From: GCA-2746795 sp964643965
GTDB taxonomy: Bacteria; Chloroflexota; Anaerolineae; Promineifilales; Promineifilaceae
Length of the DNA: 29,172 nucleotides
Assembly (NCBI GenBank): GCA_964643965.1
Contig: CAZXVH010000067.1
Location: 1-29,172, forward strand
Direction: 5' to 3'
A program made the position numbers and the translations under genes. Shown one piece after another: positions 1 through 10,050 of the stretch (position 1 is its first letter; every line of letters begins with the position of its first letter). The notes beneath the pieces are model-generated. The model saw nothing but the letters and a program-made list of their open reading frames with translations, searched no databases and had not been told where the DNA came from.

Positions 1-1428
<1,428 letters not shown>

Positions 1429-1435
1429 GACGATG

Positions 1436-1470
1436 AGGTGCGACGCACTTTTTGAAAGTGCGTCGCACCT
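1436..1470 (+). terminator. Perfect 16-bp hairpin after valS
   Basis: Arms 1436-1451 and 1455-1470 are perfect reverse complements (AGGTGCGACGCACTTT and its complement) around a 3-nt loop. It begins 8 bases after the valS stop codon and lies 31 bases before the next start codon. No uridine run follows, so it is not a canonical intrinsic terminator. It may terminate weakly, protect the 3' end of the mRNA, or be a mobile palindromic repeat. The structure is certain, the role is not. Confidence 0.5.
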
Positions 1471-1501
1471 GAGTGTAAATTTAATTTAAAGGAAAGGTGA
1501 A

Positions 1502-2149
1502 ATGACAGAGAATATCCAGTTTTCACGCAATCACAGCGATTTAAGCACAGACAAAGGGTTTCAATTTGAATTCTTTTGTGACCGGTGTAGTGATGGCTAC
1601 CGTACCAAGTTTCAGCCATCGTTGACCGGCACGGCTTCCTCGTTTTTGGATGCGGCGAACAGCTTGTTTGGCGGCGTATTGGGTCGCGCCGTCGATATGA
1701 CGGATCGGGCCAATTCGGCCACCTGGGAACAGGCGCATGACGCTGCTTTTGAGAAAGCCGCCCAAGAAGTAATGCCGCAGTTTGCCCGCTGCCCGAAGTG
1801 TAATTCTTGGGTGTGCCGTAAAAGTTGTTGGAACGGCAGGCGTGGTTTGTGCAAGGATTGTGCACCGGATTTGGATGTGGAGATGTCAGCAGCGCAGTCG
1901 AGCAAGGCGGTTGAGCAGGCGTGGGAGCAAGCGGATTCCTCTCAGGAAGACAGGCAGGTGATCGCCAAAGGGTACAAGGAAACGATTCAGGCGAGTTGCC
2001 CCCATTGTGAGGCGCCGTTAAACGGCCGTCCTAAATTCTGCCCGGAGTGTGGCGGCAAACTGGAAGCGACTAAGTTCTGCCAGGAATGTGGCGCAAAAAT
2101 GTCGCCCAATGCCAAGTTCTGCGGTGAATGCGGCGCAAAAACGGAGTAG
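1502..2149 (+). CDS. Zinc-ribbon protein with multiple CxxC knuckles
   Basis: A 215-residue protein of unknown role. Cysteine pairs are visible at residues 26/29, 97/100, 117/120, 166/169, 180/183, 193/196 and 207/210. The last four form two tandem double-zinc-ribbon units of the CPxC...FCxECG type. The middle (about 40-95) is Ala/Gly-rich, with a short stretch (SLFGGVLGRAVDM) like those of membrane-associated or scaffold segments. There is no signal peptide. The ribosome site AAAGGAAAGG stands a few bases before the ATG at 1502, which fixes the start. Such proteins often bind metals, nucleic acid or partner proteins, but no specific function can be assigned. Its stop codon is the first unit of a 13-bp tandem repeat. 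It lies between valS and the DUF971 gene on the same strand, and whether it is co-transcribed with valS is unclear because of the hairpin between them. Confidence 0.85.
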   Translation: MTENIQFSRNHSDLSTDKGFQFEFFCDRCSDGYRTKFQPSLTGTASSFLDAANSLFGGVLGRAVDMTDRANSATWEQAHDAAFEKAAQEVMPQFARCPKCNSWVCRKSCWNGRRGLCKDCAPDLDVEMSAAQSSKAVEQAWEQADSSQEDRQVIAKGYKETIQASCPHCEAPLNGRPKFCPECGGKLEATKFCQECGAKMSPNAKFCGECGAKTE

Positions 2150-2206
2150 AAAAACGGAGTAGAAAAGCGGAGTAGGAAAGCGGAGTAGAAGAGCGGAGTA
2201 GAAGAG
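2142..2206. repeat. 13-bp tandem repeat, five copies, starting at a stop codon
   Basis: Units beginning CGGAGTAG recur at 2142, 2155, 2168, 2181 and 2194, exactly 13 bp apart, with consensus CGGAGTAGAAAAG and small A/G changes. The TAG in the first unit is the stop codon of the zinc-ribbon gene, so the array begins with its last codons and fills the spacer. It probably arose by slippage duplication of the gene end. No function is seen. Confidence 0.9.
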
Positions 2207-2210
2207 CCAG

Positions 2211-2241
2211 GAGGTTGAACTTCTCTCAGAAATTCAACCTC
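2211..2241. repeat. Intergenic hairpin, one mismatch, 3-nt loop
   Basis: GAGGTTGAA (2211-2219) pairs with TTCAACCTC (2233-2241). After one C/A mismatch the stem continues TTCT/AGAA to a 3-nt loop at 2225-2227. The core GTTGAACTTCT is also found in the hairpin at 10554-10586, so the two look like members of one repeat family. It stands 25 bases before the DUF971 start codon and could influence transcription or mRNA stability. Confidence 0.7.
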
Positions 2242-2266
2242 TCATTTCTCAACTGAGGATAACAAT

Positions 2267-2623
2267 ATGGAAACAGTTCGCCCCACCGGCGTAACGGCCG
2301 ATAGGAACGAGAAAGTTTTGATCATCAACTGGGCAGACGGACAGGTGAGCCGCCTGCCGTTTGCTGGTTTACGCGCCATCTGCCCCTGCGTGGAATGTAA
2401 AGGTGGCCATGATAACATGGGCGGCCCCCCGGATCTCGACGTTTTACAAAATGCCCGCGACGAGTCAATTAACCTGGTAAAGGTGGGGGCGGTGGGCAGT
2501 TATGCCCTGCAATTTGAATGGAGCGATGGGCATTGGACAGGCATCTACACCTGGAATTTCTTGCGCCAGGCGGATCCCACGTTGAAGTTTGACAGCGACT
2601 TAGAACGTGGAAAAGATATTTAA
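2267..2623 (+). CDS. DUF971 protein (GBBH-like N-terminal domain)
   Basis: A 118-residue single-domain protein of the DUF971 family, related to the N-terminal zinc-binding domain of gamma-butyrobetaine hydroxylase. In that enzyme three cysteines and one histidine bind zinc. Here C39, C41 and C44 (ICPCVECKGG) and H89 (WSDGHWTGIY) occupy the matching places, so zinc binding is likely. Stand-alone bacterial members are of unknown function and are often found near Fe-S assembly or housekeeping genes. GAGGATAACAAT precedes the ATG at 2267, giving a good ribosome site. Its TAA stop overlaps the TAA of the opposite-strand DUF4157 gene: the four bases TTAA at 2620-2623 serve both genes. This marks the junction between the + strand housekeeping block and the - strand injection-system block. 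Confidence 0.9.
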   Translation: METVRPTGVTADRNEKVLIINWADGQVSRLPFAGLRAICPCVECKGGHDNMGGPPDLDVLQNARDESINLVKVGAVGSYALQFEWSDGHWTGIYTWNFLRQADPTLKFDSDLERGKDI

Positions 2624-4863
2624 AGCACGACTTCATCGTCGTTATTCCACAATTTGAATCCTCCCAGATCGAGGTACAAATCAATCACATCGCGGGAATA
2701 TTGCTCGCCGTAGGTAATGCCTGTGAACACTTCAGCCACTAGTTCGAGCGCTTTGTTCGGATCGCCGGGAGCGGTGGCGGCATAATGACTTACTTCTTTG
2801 GCGGCGTCTGCCAGTTTTGATAATTGTTGCTCCGTCAATTCTCCTTTTTGCAGTTTTTGGAATTTTACGGGAGACGACAGTTTGTGTTTGGCGTGACCGA
2901 CTTCATGAACCGCAACGGCGCTGCCAATCGCTTTTCTTTTCTGTTGTGCGTTTAGATTTCCTCTCCGGGCGATTTGGTGAGCCACGCCAAAAACGCCGCT
3001 CTTGGGAACGCCCCCCTTGATGCCTTCTTCATCTGATCTTTCATCGTCCATCTCTGGGTTGTCGAACATCGTTGATTTTAAGATGATACGGCCGGCGCCA
3101 AAATTATAGGCGGCCTGGAGTGGTTTGTCTGATGAAGAAATATAGATTTCAAGCCCATCATCCAGCGGAACGCCTTTGGTTTGCAGATCGGTTAATCCTT
3201 TTTGGACGGCCGCCAACTGCTCCCCATATAAATTGGCTGTGTTGTTTCCCTTTATATACACATTGACGGGGGCAACAAGGGGGTCTGGCTGATAAGAGAA
3301 AGTGGTGCTCGTTAAATTCCCCGTCGCCATTTGAGGATCTTTTGCCAACTCCATTTCAAAGTGATCTTTAATTGGTTTTTCCTTAATGGCGTTTGTTTCT
3401 TCCTGCGTTAATACAGGGTTCATATCCTCTTCTTTGCTGCTTGGCTTGTATTTTACAGGCGTTCCCCCTTGCCTTGTTATTAACAGCCATTGAGGATCGC
3501 TGGGGCTAGGCCCAAATAATTTATACGTGTGTGTTTCCAACTGCGTTTTTTCTAGCAAGTTTAAGGCTACTGGTGGTGGCCCACCTGAGGGCAGTCGTTT
3601 AAATTGACCGCCTATTTTTATCAACCAATCTGCCGGATAGGCGGCGCTCTTTTCTACTTCTAAATATTCGCCGAGGTCTTCACGCCACTGCTTTTTGGCC
3701 GGTAAATCTCCCCTGAATGTTACAAAAACAGTGGTGTTTTCCGGGTATGTTTTGGGCGTAACTTTTGTTTGACGGATATAGCCTCCAGTCGCAGGGCTGC
3801 TAACAGGATCCCAGGTAGGCGCCGTCGTATCCACGGCTCTGGTCCAGGTGACATCGCTAAATACTTTTCGTTTTTGCGTATATTGCCTGGCTTGATCGAT
3901 AATGACTTCGCTGTTGGATGGAATGTTTCGCCCTGTTTTTGTGCCGGTATTTACTTTTGTACCTGTGTAGGTTCTCAAATGTGTTTTGCTGGTTGTGGTG
4001 GCGGGTTGAAATGCACGTTGGAGAATAGATTTCTGTTTAGTTGGCGATACCGCTCCTGGCAGCCGTTTTGTTTGTATTTCCTCTTCTTCTGATTGGGCTA
4101 CATAGGGCGCGGGATGTCGTTGGGCTGTTTCCTCTTCATGACACTGCACGGCCGTTCCGTTTTGCTGCACCACATGGGTTAGTTCATGAGCGATCAATTC
4201 CTGTCCGCTGGCGCTGCCGGGATTGTATTCGCCCTGGCGGAAGAAAACATCTTGTCCGGAGGTGAAGGCGCGGGCTTGCAAAGATCGGTTGAGCTGATCA
4301 GATTGAGCATCTGTGTGGATTTTGACATTGCCGAAATTGGCGCCAAAGGCTTGTTCCATTGGCTGGCGCACCGTGTTGTGCATGGGTTGGCCGCCTGATT
4401 TGGCCTGGGTAACGGCCGTTTCTACATTATCGCTCAGTTCCCCACCGGCCAGCATCGGTTCGCCTTTGGCCTGCATCTCTTCTTCGTCTTCCTGGCGCTG
4501 TAGAGAGGAGATAGTTGCCGCCGGTTTCATTTGCATCTCCTCTTCCTCCTCCTGGCGCTGGGCGGTAGAGACGGCCGTTTCCGTTTTAGGGGCATGGTGG
4601 AGCGTACTCACAACTTGTTTCGCTACGGCGTCTGCCTCTTGCTCGTACTTATCGCCGACGGGACCGAGCGTCATTTTGCGCTGAAGTTGAATTTTGTAAA
4701 AGCGATGCGCTGCCTGGTTGCCGATGGTTTGCTGCAAACGCGCAGGATTTGGCGAGGCAGCCGTTTGATGAGTAGAGGGCTGCAAGTTGTGAGAGGAAGT
4801 GGGTTTCACAACGGCCGTTTTCTGTTCATCTGGTTTACGTGTTAATTTTTTTTCTGTACCCAT
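2620..4863 (-). CDS. DUF4157 (eCIS core) protein with C-terminal HExxH zincin-like domain; putative eCIS effector
   Basis: A 747-residue protein, probably cargo of a contractile injection system. Order: a polar N-terminus with the motif LQQTIGNQ (43-50) shared by all three DUF4157 proteins here; KMTLGPVGDKYEQEADAVA (63-81); two copies of QRQEEEEEMQMKP-type charged repeats (102-133); the DUF4157 domain (about 148-237) with HELTH at 226-230; a linker holding a GYIRQTKV motif also seen in the 1,492-residue protein; and a C-terminal domain with a second HExxH, HEVGH at 653-657, followed by E707/E711 in ELVAEVF as possible third zinc ligand. That arrangement recalls gluzincin toxins. No signal peptide or membrane segment is seen. 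The C-terminal half looks less GC-rich by eye than the kinase and ATPase genes, as expected for an exchanged toxin end. AAAGGATAAAGAAG precedes the ATG. It follows a chaperone-like gene by 108 bp and is the last gene of the unit. Confidence 0.85.
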   Translation of the reverse strand: MGTEKKLTRKPDEQKTAVVKPTSSHNLQPSTHQTAASPNPARLQQTIGNQAAHRFYKIQLQRKMTLGPVGDKYEQEADAVAKQVVSTLHHAPKTETAVSTAQRQEEEEEMQMKPAATISSLQRQEDEEEMQAKGEPMLAGGELSDNVETAVTQAKSGGQPMHNTVRQPMEQAFGANFGNVKIHTDAQSDQLNRSLQARAFTSGQDVFFRQGEYNPGSASGQELIAHELTHVVQQNGTAVQCHEEETAQRHPAPYVAQSEEEEIQTKRLPGAVSPTKQKSILQRAFQPATTTSKTHLRTYTGTKVNTGTKTGRNIPSNSEVIIDQARQYTQKRKVFSDVTWTRAVDTTAPTWDPVSSPATGGYIRQTKVTPKTYPENTTVFVTFRGDLPAKKQWREDLGEYLEVEKSAAYPADWLIKIGGQFKRLPSGGPPPVALNLLEKTQLETHTYKLFGPSPSDPQWLLITRQGGTPVKYKPSSKEEDMNPVLTQEETNAIKEKPIKDHFEMELAKDPQMATGNLTSTTFSYQPDPLVAPVNVYIKGNNTANLYGEQLAAVQKGLTDLQTKGVPLDDGLEIYISSSDKPLQAAYNFGAGRIILKSTMFDNPEMDDERSDEEGIKGGVPKSGVFGVAHQIARRGNLNAQQKRKAIGSAVAVHEVGHAKHKLSSPVKFQKLQKGELTEQQLSKLADAAKEVSHYAATAPGDPNKALELVAEVFTGITYGEQYSRDVIDLYLDLGGFKLWNNDDEVVL

Positions 4864-4971
4864 GTCTTCTTTATCCTTTCCTTATTTTTAAGGGCGCTAT
4901 ACGCGGTTTGGCTGTCATACCAGCCGGTTTTGGCAGATGCAGGTGAGCTTGACCGCTTTTAACGCTCTCTA
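4864..4971 (-). other. Intergenic leader of the zincin-like effector
   Basis: A 108-bp spacer between the 175-residue chaperone-like gene and the effector. Two small stem-loops are visible: GGCTG/CAGCC (4910-4914 with 4921-4925) and CCTTA/TAAGG with a 4-base loop (4880-4893). The second lies just before the purine-rich ribosome site. No convincing promoter was found. The spacer is wider than most junctions in this unit, so separate control of the effector is possible. Confidence 0.4.
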
Positions 4972-5499
4972 TCAATCTTCAGCTTGTAACGTCGCCAAAG
5001 CCGCCGTCAAACCGATCTCTCCAGTGGCTACTTTTTCGATTAAACTGCTGAAACGCTCCAATAAAAAGATAAATAACTGCACCGTTTCAATAATCAACGC
5101 CTCATCAAGTGGTTGGAAACGGGCTTTGGCAAAAAGATATTTGTAAAAAAGATCATTTTGTTCATCAATGCCGACACAGCCCATACCCAATTTCTGGTTG
5201 ATGATACCGAGGAGCTTTTCAGTCTGTGGTTGGTACTCTGGCTGAACATCAAAAGGGAATATCGTATGGATCTGCAAAAGTTGTAAGATGTCCAAATGTT
5301 CTTCATCAATGGGAACAAACAGAAAATTGATCAGACGCGGGCGACCAGCGCCATCACCGCCAATGGAAGATACCAGGATGGGCATGGGCATGGCTTCAGA
5401 GCGTTCGATCAGTTCTGAATCAAAGCCGAGATTGTCCAGATACCCTGCCAAGAACGACAATTCAGCCGTATATTTTGCATTCGTTAACTCTGAAATCAT
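4972..5499 (-). CDS. Small YbjN/secretion-chaperone-like protein, partner of the downstream DUF4157 effector
   Basis: A 175-residue acidic soluble protein (MISELTNAKY...) ending in a helix-rich segment (LFIFLLERFSSLIEKVATG). The alternation of a central beta-rich part (PILVSSI, LINFLFVPID) with flanking helices suggests the secretion-chaperone-like/YbjN fold, but this is a judgement from pattern only. The reading frame is open upstream to an ATG at 5550, but AAGGAG stands 5 bases before the ATG at 5499, so the shorter form is preferred; the longer form would be translated from inside a palindromic repeat. It sits directly upstream of the zincin-like DUF4157 gene, as the 161-residue protein at 10051-10536 sits upstream of the large one. 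A chaperone or adaptor role for loading cargo is the inference. An immunity protein is an alternative. Confidence 0.7.
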   Translation of the reverse strand: MISELTNAKYTAELSFLAGYLDNLGFDSELIERSEAMPMPILVSSIGGDGAGRPRLINFLFVPIDEEHLDILQLLQIHTIFPFDVQPEYQPQTEKLLGIINQKLGMGCVGIDEQNDLFYKYLFAKARFQPLDEALIIETVQLFIFLLERFSSLIEKVATGEIGLTAALATLQAED

Positions 5500-5504
5500 G
5501 TAAT

Positions 5505-5510
5505 CTCCTT
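5505..5510 (-). promoter_or_regulatory. Ribosome binding site deciding the start at 5499
   Basis: On the - strand AAGGAG is followed by ATTAC and then ATG. This consensus site at ideal spacing supports the internal start over the upstream in-frame ATG at 5550. Confidence 0.8.
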
Positions 5511-5571
5511 CGTAAATGGGAGCGTGGCCAGGCGGCCCACGCTTTGTCATCTGGAAGATGGCGCTCCCTTA
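5511..5571. repeat. Compound palindromic element, copy 1 (intergenic)
   Basis: It begins with CGTAAATGGGAGCG at 5511. The outer arms GGGAGCG (5518-5524) and CGCTCCC (5562-5568) are inverted repeats. Inside are two hairpins: AGCGTGG/CCACGCT (5521-5527 with 5537-5543) and CATCT/AGATG around a 3-nt loop (5549-5561). The right end runs into the stop codon of the 1,492-residue gene, so the element fills nearly the whole junction. Copy 2, at 13755-13815, has the same start sequence and the same three-stem layout with different stem bases. Compensating differences point to conserved structure. Confidence 0.75.
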
Positions 5572-8500
5572 TCGTTCGCTAAGGGCTTCCACCAACAATT
5601 CAACCTGCTCTACCGGCTTGCCCGCCGCTTCATAGAACAGCTTGGTATGCACACCCGTTATTTCCACATGCTTTTGCACGGTAATATACTGCTGCCGGTA
5701 CAGGTTTAGCGTACCTTGATCCTGCGCTGCCGCCATGATTTGGGCCGGGTTGGCTAAATCACCAATTTCTTGCAAGATGAAGATGGCATGGTCGTAATAT
5801 TCCCGTTTTTTCTTGGTTTGTGACTTGTCAGTGCCTTCAATTTTGCCCTGGTATTTCAAATGAGAGGCGTATACCTTTCCAGATTTATTATCCATCTGTT
5901 TGTTGATAAAACGGGCCAGATTAAACCCGGCATCGGCGGCGGCCGTTACCCCTTTGATGATGGCGCCAGCCATGGCCGTTGGCCCGCCCATGCCTAACAC
6001 ATCTCCAATCAAATTGAGTACGCCTTTTTCTATCTCCTCGATGCCATATACCTTCTTCTTTTTGCTCACTTCTTGTACTTTGCTCACCAATTCATATTCC
6101 CGGATGGCCTTTTGGGCGGCCGGCGTAATGGCAATATGAGCGCCGTCCAGAATAGCAACTACCGTGCCGGTTGGCTGGCCCAGATTGTCTACTACTTGAT
6201 AGTAGTCGGAATTAATGTAACGTGGGCTGCGCTCCACAACATTATTTGCTCCCACCGCATCCCGTTTGTCTAATTGCTCTTTATTGCGAATGGCGAACAT
6301 TATTTTGGGATTTAAGCGCAGGTAGCTGGTTTTTGTCATCAGGGTGTTCACAGAGCGCACACCCCGGAACTCTTTCCAGAAAAGCTTATTCTTCTCATTT
6401 TTATGCGGGTCGCTGGTATCCAACAGGTGGCTGTTAAAGGAATTGATCACTTTTTGCTTCAAGTCATGCTCGCGTAACAGCTCTCCGGCGTCTGATTCTC
6501 CTGTGTGCCCATGGTACGTTTTGAATGCGCCCAACACAATATCGGCCATATCAACGGCCAGGCCAATAAAGGGCACGGTGACAGCCAGCACGTTGGATGC
6601 GCCGGTAGCGTCAAACACTTTGGTGAGGAAACGGGCCGCTTTTACGCCGGCCTGGCCTGCTTCTAAAATGCCTTTGAGTAAACTGACGCCTCTTTCTGGC
6701 GCTTTTTTGTGGCTGGTGACAAAGGAGTGGATGGAGAGGAATAAGCCCTTTACGGCGCCAATGGCGTTGGCAATGCCGGCCGCCCACCCCGCCACTTCTC
6801 CGGCCAGTTTGAAGGCTTCGTAATTGTCGCTTTGCATGGCGGTGCTTGAACTTTTCAGGCGGCTATCCTGGATGGCATAGATATTTTCGGCCGCCCGGGC
6901 AGAAGCCACCACGCCGGATAGTCCGCTTTCCGTTATTTTTAACATACCTAACAAACGCTGCTTCCAATTTCGTCCTGGCCCAAATACTTCTATGAGTCCT
7001 TCCACCGTGCCGATGAGACCCAATAAACCGCCGGTGACGCCGGCAATGGCTAGATTATGGTATTCCCCGCCATGCGCTGGTCCGTCTGATGGATTTTTCA
7101 GGAAGCCGGATTCGATCTCCTGGCCTTCTTCCATGCCTTTGACGCCCTTAAAGCCTTCGTAAATGTCCCCGGTGGTGCCCACACCCCAGCCGCCGGCCGA
7201 TTCAAAATTCACACTTTTTACACCGCCGCTAATTATCTTAAACGCCTGGTAAGCGGCGCCGGAAGATTTTTCAGCCGAGGGTGGTTTGTATTCTGGCTGT
7301 AGGAATTGCACGGTGACTTTGTGTTCGCGGATATAGCGGGGGCTGTCACCTTGCACCAACAGCCAGCGGTTTAGTTCATTGGCGGTGAAGTAGGGATTGG
7401 AGACGTAATTGGTGCTGTTTCCTTTACGCACATAAGGAACCGGGTGACGGCCGTAATTGACCATGATTTGATCACCCGCTTTCTTTTCTTCCTTTTTGCT
7501 TTTCCTGGCGTCGCGCAAATGGGCTTTGCTGCTGACATACGCCGGAATGAACTGGTCTGGGGTGGCGCCCTGGTTGATGGCTTGCAGTTGTTCCGCGCCT
7601 GATTCACGCACTTTTGAGCCGCGAATATAACCGAAGTTGTTGTTTTTACTGGCGTAATACCACTCTGTATCTCCTTTGGCAAATATGCCGGCCGTTTGGA
7701 AATTAACGAGCAATTTGTCGCCTGGCAGTAAGGGGTCGCCAACTGTCTGGTCGGAAGCGCCGGAATTGTGGATGCGGTTCTCGACGGGTTGACGTAAGTG
7801 GGCTTTACCCAATACCAGGGCTGTTGTATTGGGTGGATTGGCGGTGACTAAGGGAAGTGAGGCTAAAAGGACGTTTTCTTTCTGGATACGGCAAACTTTT
7901 CCGTTGCGGCGGTTGCGTAAATGGAAATAATGGGTGTTGGTGGCCACCGCTTGATGGGGTACGGGCACAAAACGATCCCCTCTCTTGCCAACTTCGCTAT
8001 CAATTTTATAGATGTATTGGTTGCCAACGGGGATTTCGTTGCCTTCTATCTGTTTACCACCCCAGGTGGTTTCTCTTACTTTTCCTTCGGTGTGGGGATT
8101 GGTGATTTTTTCTTCGCGGATATAGCCAAACGCATCCTCATCGGTTTGGGCGAAGACCCAGGCGTAGTTGAAGGTCTCGTCTACGCCTTTGATGCTAAAG
8201 TCCACGTAAACGGCCGTGTCTGGTTTTAGCGCCACTGTTTTGGACCCTATCGCGAAGGAGTGGATGCGATTGCCTTTAATGGCGCGTAACGTCGTTTTGT
8301 CCGTGACCAGCACTTTTTGCAAGGTGGCTTTATCCCGCACCCCATCAACCGGCGTGTTTAGTTTTAAGATTGCTTTTTGATCGTCGGGTAATGCCTGGGC
8401 TTTTTCCATATTGATCATGCCCATATATTTGCCCTGCCATTTCATTTCAGTGGCCCACATTTTGTCTTGCTTGAAGACGGCGCGGCTTTCTGCGGTATGT

Positions 8501-10047
8501 TGCAGAATTTCGCCTGGTTCCAGTTCGTAACTGTCTTTGAAGGTGATGACGCCGTTGCTGTCTTCTTGCGGCTGGCGCAAAATGGTTTTGCCCGTCACCA
8601 CAAAATCGGTGGTGATTCGTTCTAGTTGTGCGCCTTGATTACCGGGTTGGCTTTGGTATTCTTGGGTGAGGGCGGCGGTAGTATCTGTGATGATGCGTAC
8701 TTTATCTTTTTCAATATACCCTTTTTTATCGGGCTGGCGGACGCTTTGGGCCACTACCAAGCTTTTTTTACCGGCCGTATCCAGGCCGGCCGCCGTGAGG
8801 TCTACTTCCAAATCTATGCCGCTGCGATGAAATCTGCCGAACTCCCCATCTGTGCCCACACTTTTTTGGCGATCATCGCTGAGGGGTTTGTAGAGGGGTA
8901 CGCTGCTATCGGTGGTGGCAGCATTGGCGGCATTGGTCAAGGGAACGCCGGGCGTATCTAACCCGCCGTTTCTATCGACTGTTTTTTCCTGGGCGATTGT
9001 GCCGCGCTTGCCATTGGGGAATCTTTTGTTGCGGGCGAAGTAGTAGCTGTTGTCTTCTGTTTGGCCGGTAACTTCTAAAATGTCGCCGGGTTGGGCCGCT
9101 TCCCATGCGTCGCCGCTCTTGCCATCTTTTATATGAGTGGGCTGCTTGACGACTTTGGTTTCGTTGTGTGCGTTAATTTGTGTGAAGTTAGGGCGGTAGG
9201 CGAATTCACCAGGATAAGGGGCGCCTGTGATTTTGTGGTAATTGGCTTTGTTGGGGGCTGGTTGATCCACTACGGTGAAGTTTTGGTAATGGTCGATGGT
9301 ATGGTTTGTGCGCCGGGTTCCGCGCACGGAGGTATTTAATACTTTGTCGCCATCTTCGGGATCGGGTTTGTAGGTGGCTTGATTTTTATTGGCGATGGCC
9401 TGAGCGCGTTGAATGAGGTGGGGCGAAACGGCCCCGAGACCGCCCGGCAAAGAGAGGCTGGTGGGTAGTTTGGTGGCGGCGGGCTGGCGTCGGATGGGGG
9501 CGCCGCTTTGCTGGATGGTGTGGGTCAGTTCGTGGGCTAATAGTTCTTGCCCGGATGAACTGCCGGGGTTGTAGGCGCCGGCGCGGAAGAAGATGTCCTG
9601 GCCACTGGTGAAGGCGCGGGCACTCAGGGAACGATTGAGGCTGTCGGCGGTGCGGTTGGTGTGGATTTTGACGCGGCTGAAATCGGCGTTGAAGGCTTGT
9701 TCCATCGGTTTGCGCACGATATTGCTGAGAGGTTGGCCGCCGGATTTCGCCTGGGTAACGGCCGTTTCCACTCCCTCGCTCAATTCACCGCCGCCCCACA
9801 GAGGATCGTCGCTGGGCGGTAAAACTTCCTCTTCCTGGCGTTGGCGGTGTAAGCGACGCAAGGCTTGATTGCCGATGGTGCGTTGCAGGGTATTGATTGC
9901 ATCAGGCGCAACGGCGCGGGGATCAGCATAGCCGTATTGCCAGGCAGGTAGGGGGGCAACGGCCGTTTCTAATCCTTCTTGCCTGGCTGTCTTTGCCTGG
10001 GGTGGTTCGGCTTGTGGCTGCGTGTGCGCCTGATTTTGTTTGCTCAT
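5569..10047 (-). CDS. Large DUF4157 (eCIS core) protein with SH3-like repeats and hydrophobic helical C-terminus; putative eCIS effector
   Basis: A 1,492-residue protein without signal peptide. N-terminus: LQRTIGNQALRRL (54-66), a short RQRQEEE stretch, then the DUF4157 domain (about 95-181) with HELTH at 172-176. Residues ~315-915 hold several degenerate beta-rich repeats, each ending in a GYIR-x-x-KV motif (GYIEKDKV 443-450, GYIREEKI 641-648, GYIRGSKV 806-813, YIREHKV 905-911) and often preceded by a glycine/aspartate turn such as PGDKLLVNF. This resembles bacterial SH3-type repeats that bind cell-wall or surface ligands. Residues ~940-1492 contain long Gly/Ala-rich hydrophobic stretches (GVTGGLLGLIGTVEGLIEVF, GEVAGWAAGIANAIGAVKG) that could form membrane-inserting helices. 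The end domain is not recognised. It starts 3 bases after the stop of the chaperone-like gene with no good ribosome site of its own, suggesting translational coupling. Function as a translocated toxin is inferred. Confidence 0.85.
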   Translation of the reverse strand: MSKQNQAHTQPQAEPPQAKTARQEGLETAVAPLPAWQYGYADPRAVAPDAINTLQRTIGNQALRRLHRQRQEEEVLPPSDDPLWGGGELSEGVETAVTQAKSGGQPLSNIVRKPMEQAFNADFSRVKIHTNRTADSLNRSLSARAFTSGQDIFFRAGAYNPGSSSGQELLAHELTHTIQQSGAPIRRQPAATKLPTSLSLPGGLGAVSPHLIQRAQAIANKNQATYKPDPEDGDKVLNTSVRGTRRTNHTIDHYQNFTVVDQPAPNKANYHKITGAPYPGEFAYRPNFTQINAHNETKVVKQPTHIKDGKSGDAWEAAQPGDILEVTGQTEDNSYYFARNKRFPNGKRGTIAQEKTVDRNGGLDTPGVPLTNAANAATTDSSVPLYKPLSDDRQKSVGTDGEFGRFHRSGIDLEVDLTAAGLDTAGKKSLVVAQSVRQPDKKGYIEKDKVRIITDTTAALTQEYQSQPGNQGAQLERITTDFVVTGKTILRQPQEDSNGVITFKDSYELEPGEILQHTAESRAVFKQDKMWATEMKWQGKYMGMINMEKAQALPDDQKAILKLNTPVDGVRDKATLQKVLVTDKTTLRAIKGNRIHSFAIGSKTVALKPDTAVYVDFSIKGVDETFNYAWVFAQTDEDAFGYIREEKITNPHTEGKVRETTWGGKQIEGNEIPVGNQYIYKIDSEVGKRGDRFVPVPHQAVATNTHYFHLRNRRNGKVCRIQKENVLLASLPLVTANPPNTTALVLGKAHLRQPVENRIHNSGASDQTVGDPLLPGDKLLVNFQTAGIFAKGDTEWYYASKNNNFGYIRGSKVRESGAEQLQAINQGATPDQFIPAYVSSKAHLRDARKSKKEEKKAGDQIMVNYGRHPVPYVRKGNSTNYVSNPYFTANELNRWLLVQGDSPRYIREHKVTVQFLQPEYKPPSAEKSSGAAYQAFKIISGGVKSVNFESAGGWGVGTTGDIYEGFKGVKGMEEGQEIESGFLKNPSDGPAHGGEYHNLAIAGVTGGLLGLIGTVEGLIEVFGPGRNWKQRLLGMLKITESGLSGVVASARAAENIYAIQDSRLKSSSTAMQSDNYEAFKLAGEVAGWAAGIANAIGAVKGLFLSIHSFVTSHKKAPERGVSLLKGILEAGQAGVKAARFLTKVFDATGASNVLAVTVPFIGLAVDMADIVLGAFKTYHGHTGESDAGELLREHDLKQKVINSFNSHLLDTSDPHKNEKNKLFWKEFRGVRSVNTLMTKTSYLRLNPKIMFAIRNKEQLDKRDAVGANNVVERSPRYINSDYYQVVDNLGQPTGTVVAILDGAHIAITPAAQKAIREYELVSKVQEVSKKKKVYGIEEIEKGVLNLIGDVLGMGGPTAMAGAIIKGVTAAADAGFNLARFINKQMDNKSGKVYASHLKYQGKIEGTDKSQTKKKREYYDHAIFILQEIGDLANPAQIMAAAQDQGTLNLYRQQYITVQKHVEITGVHTKLFYEAAGKPVEQVELLVEALSER

Positions 10048-10050
10048 TTT

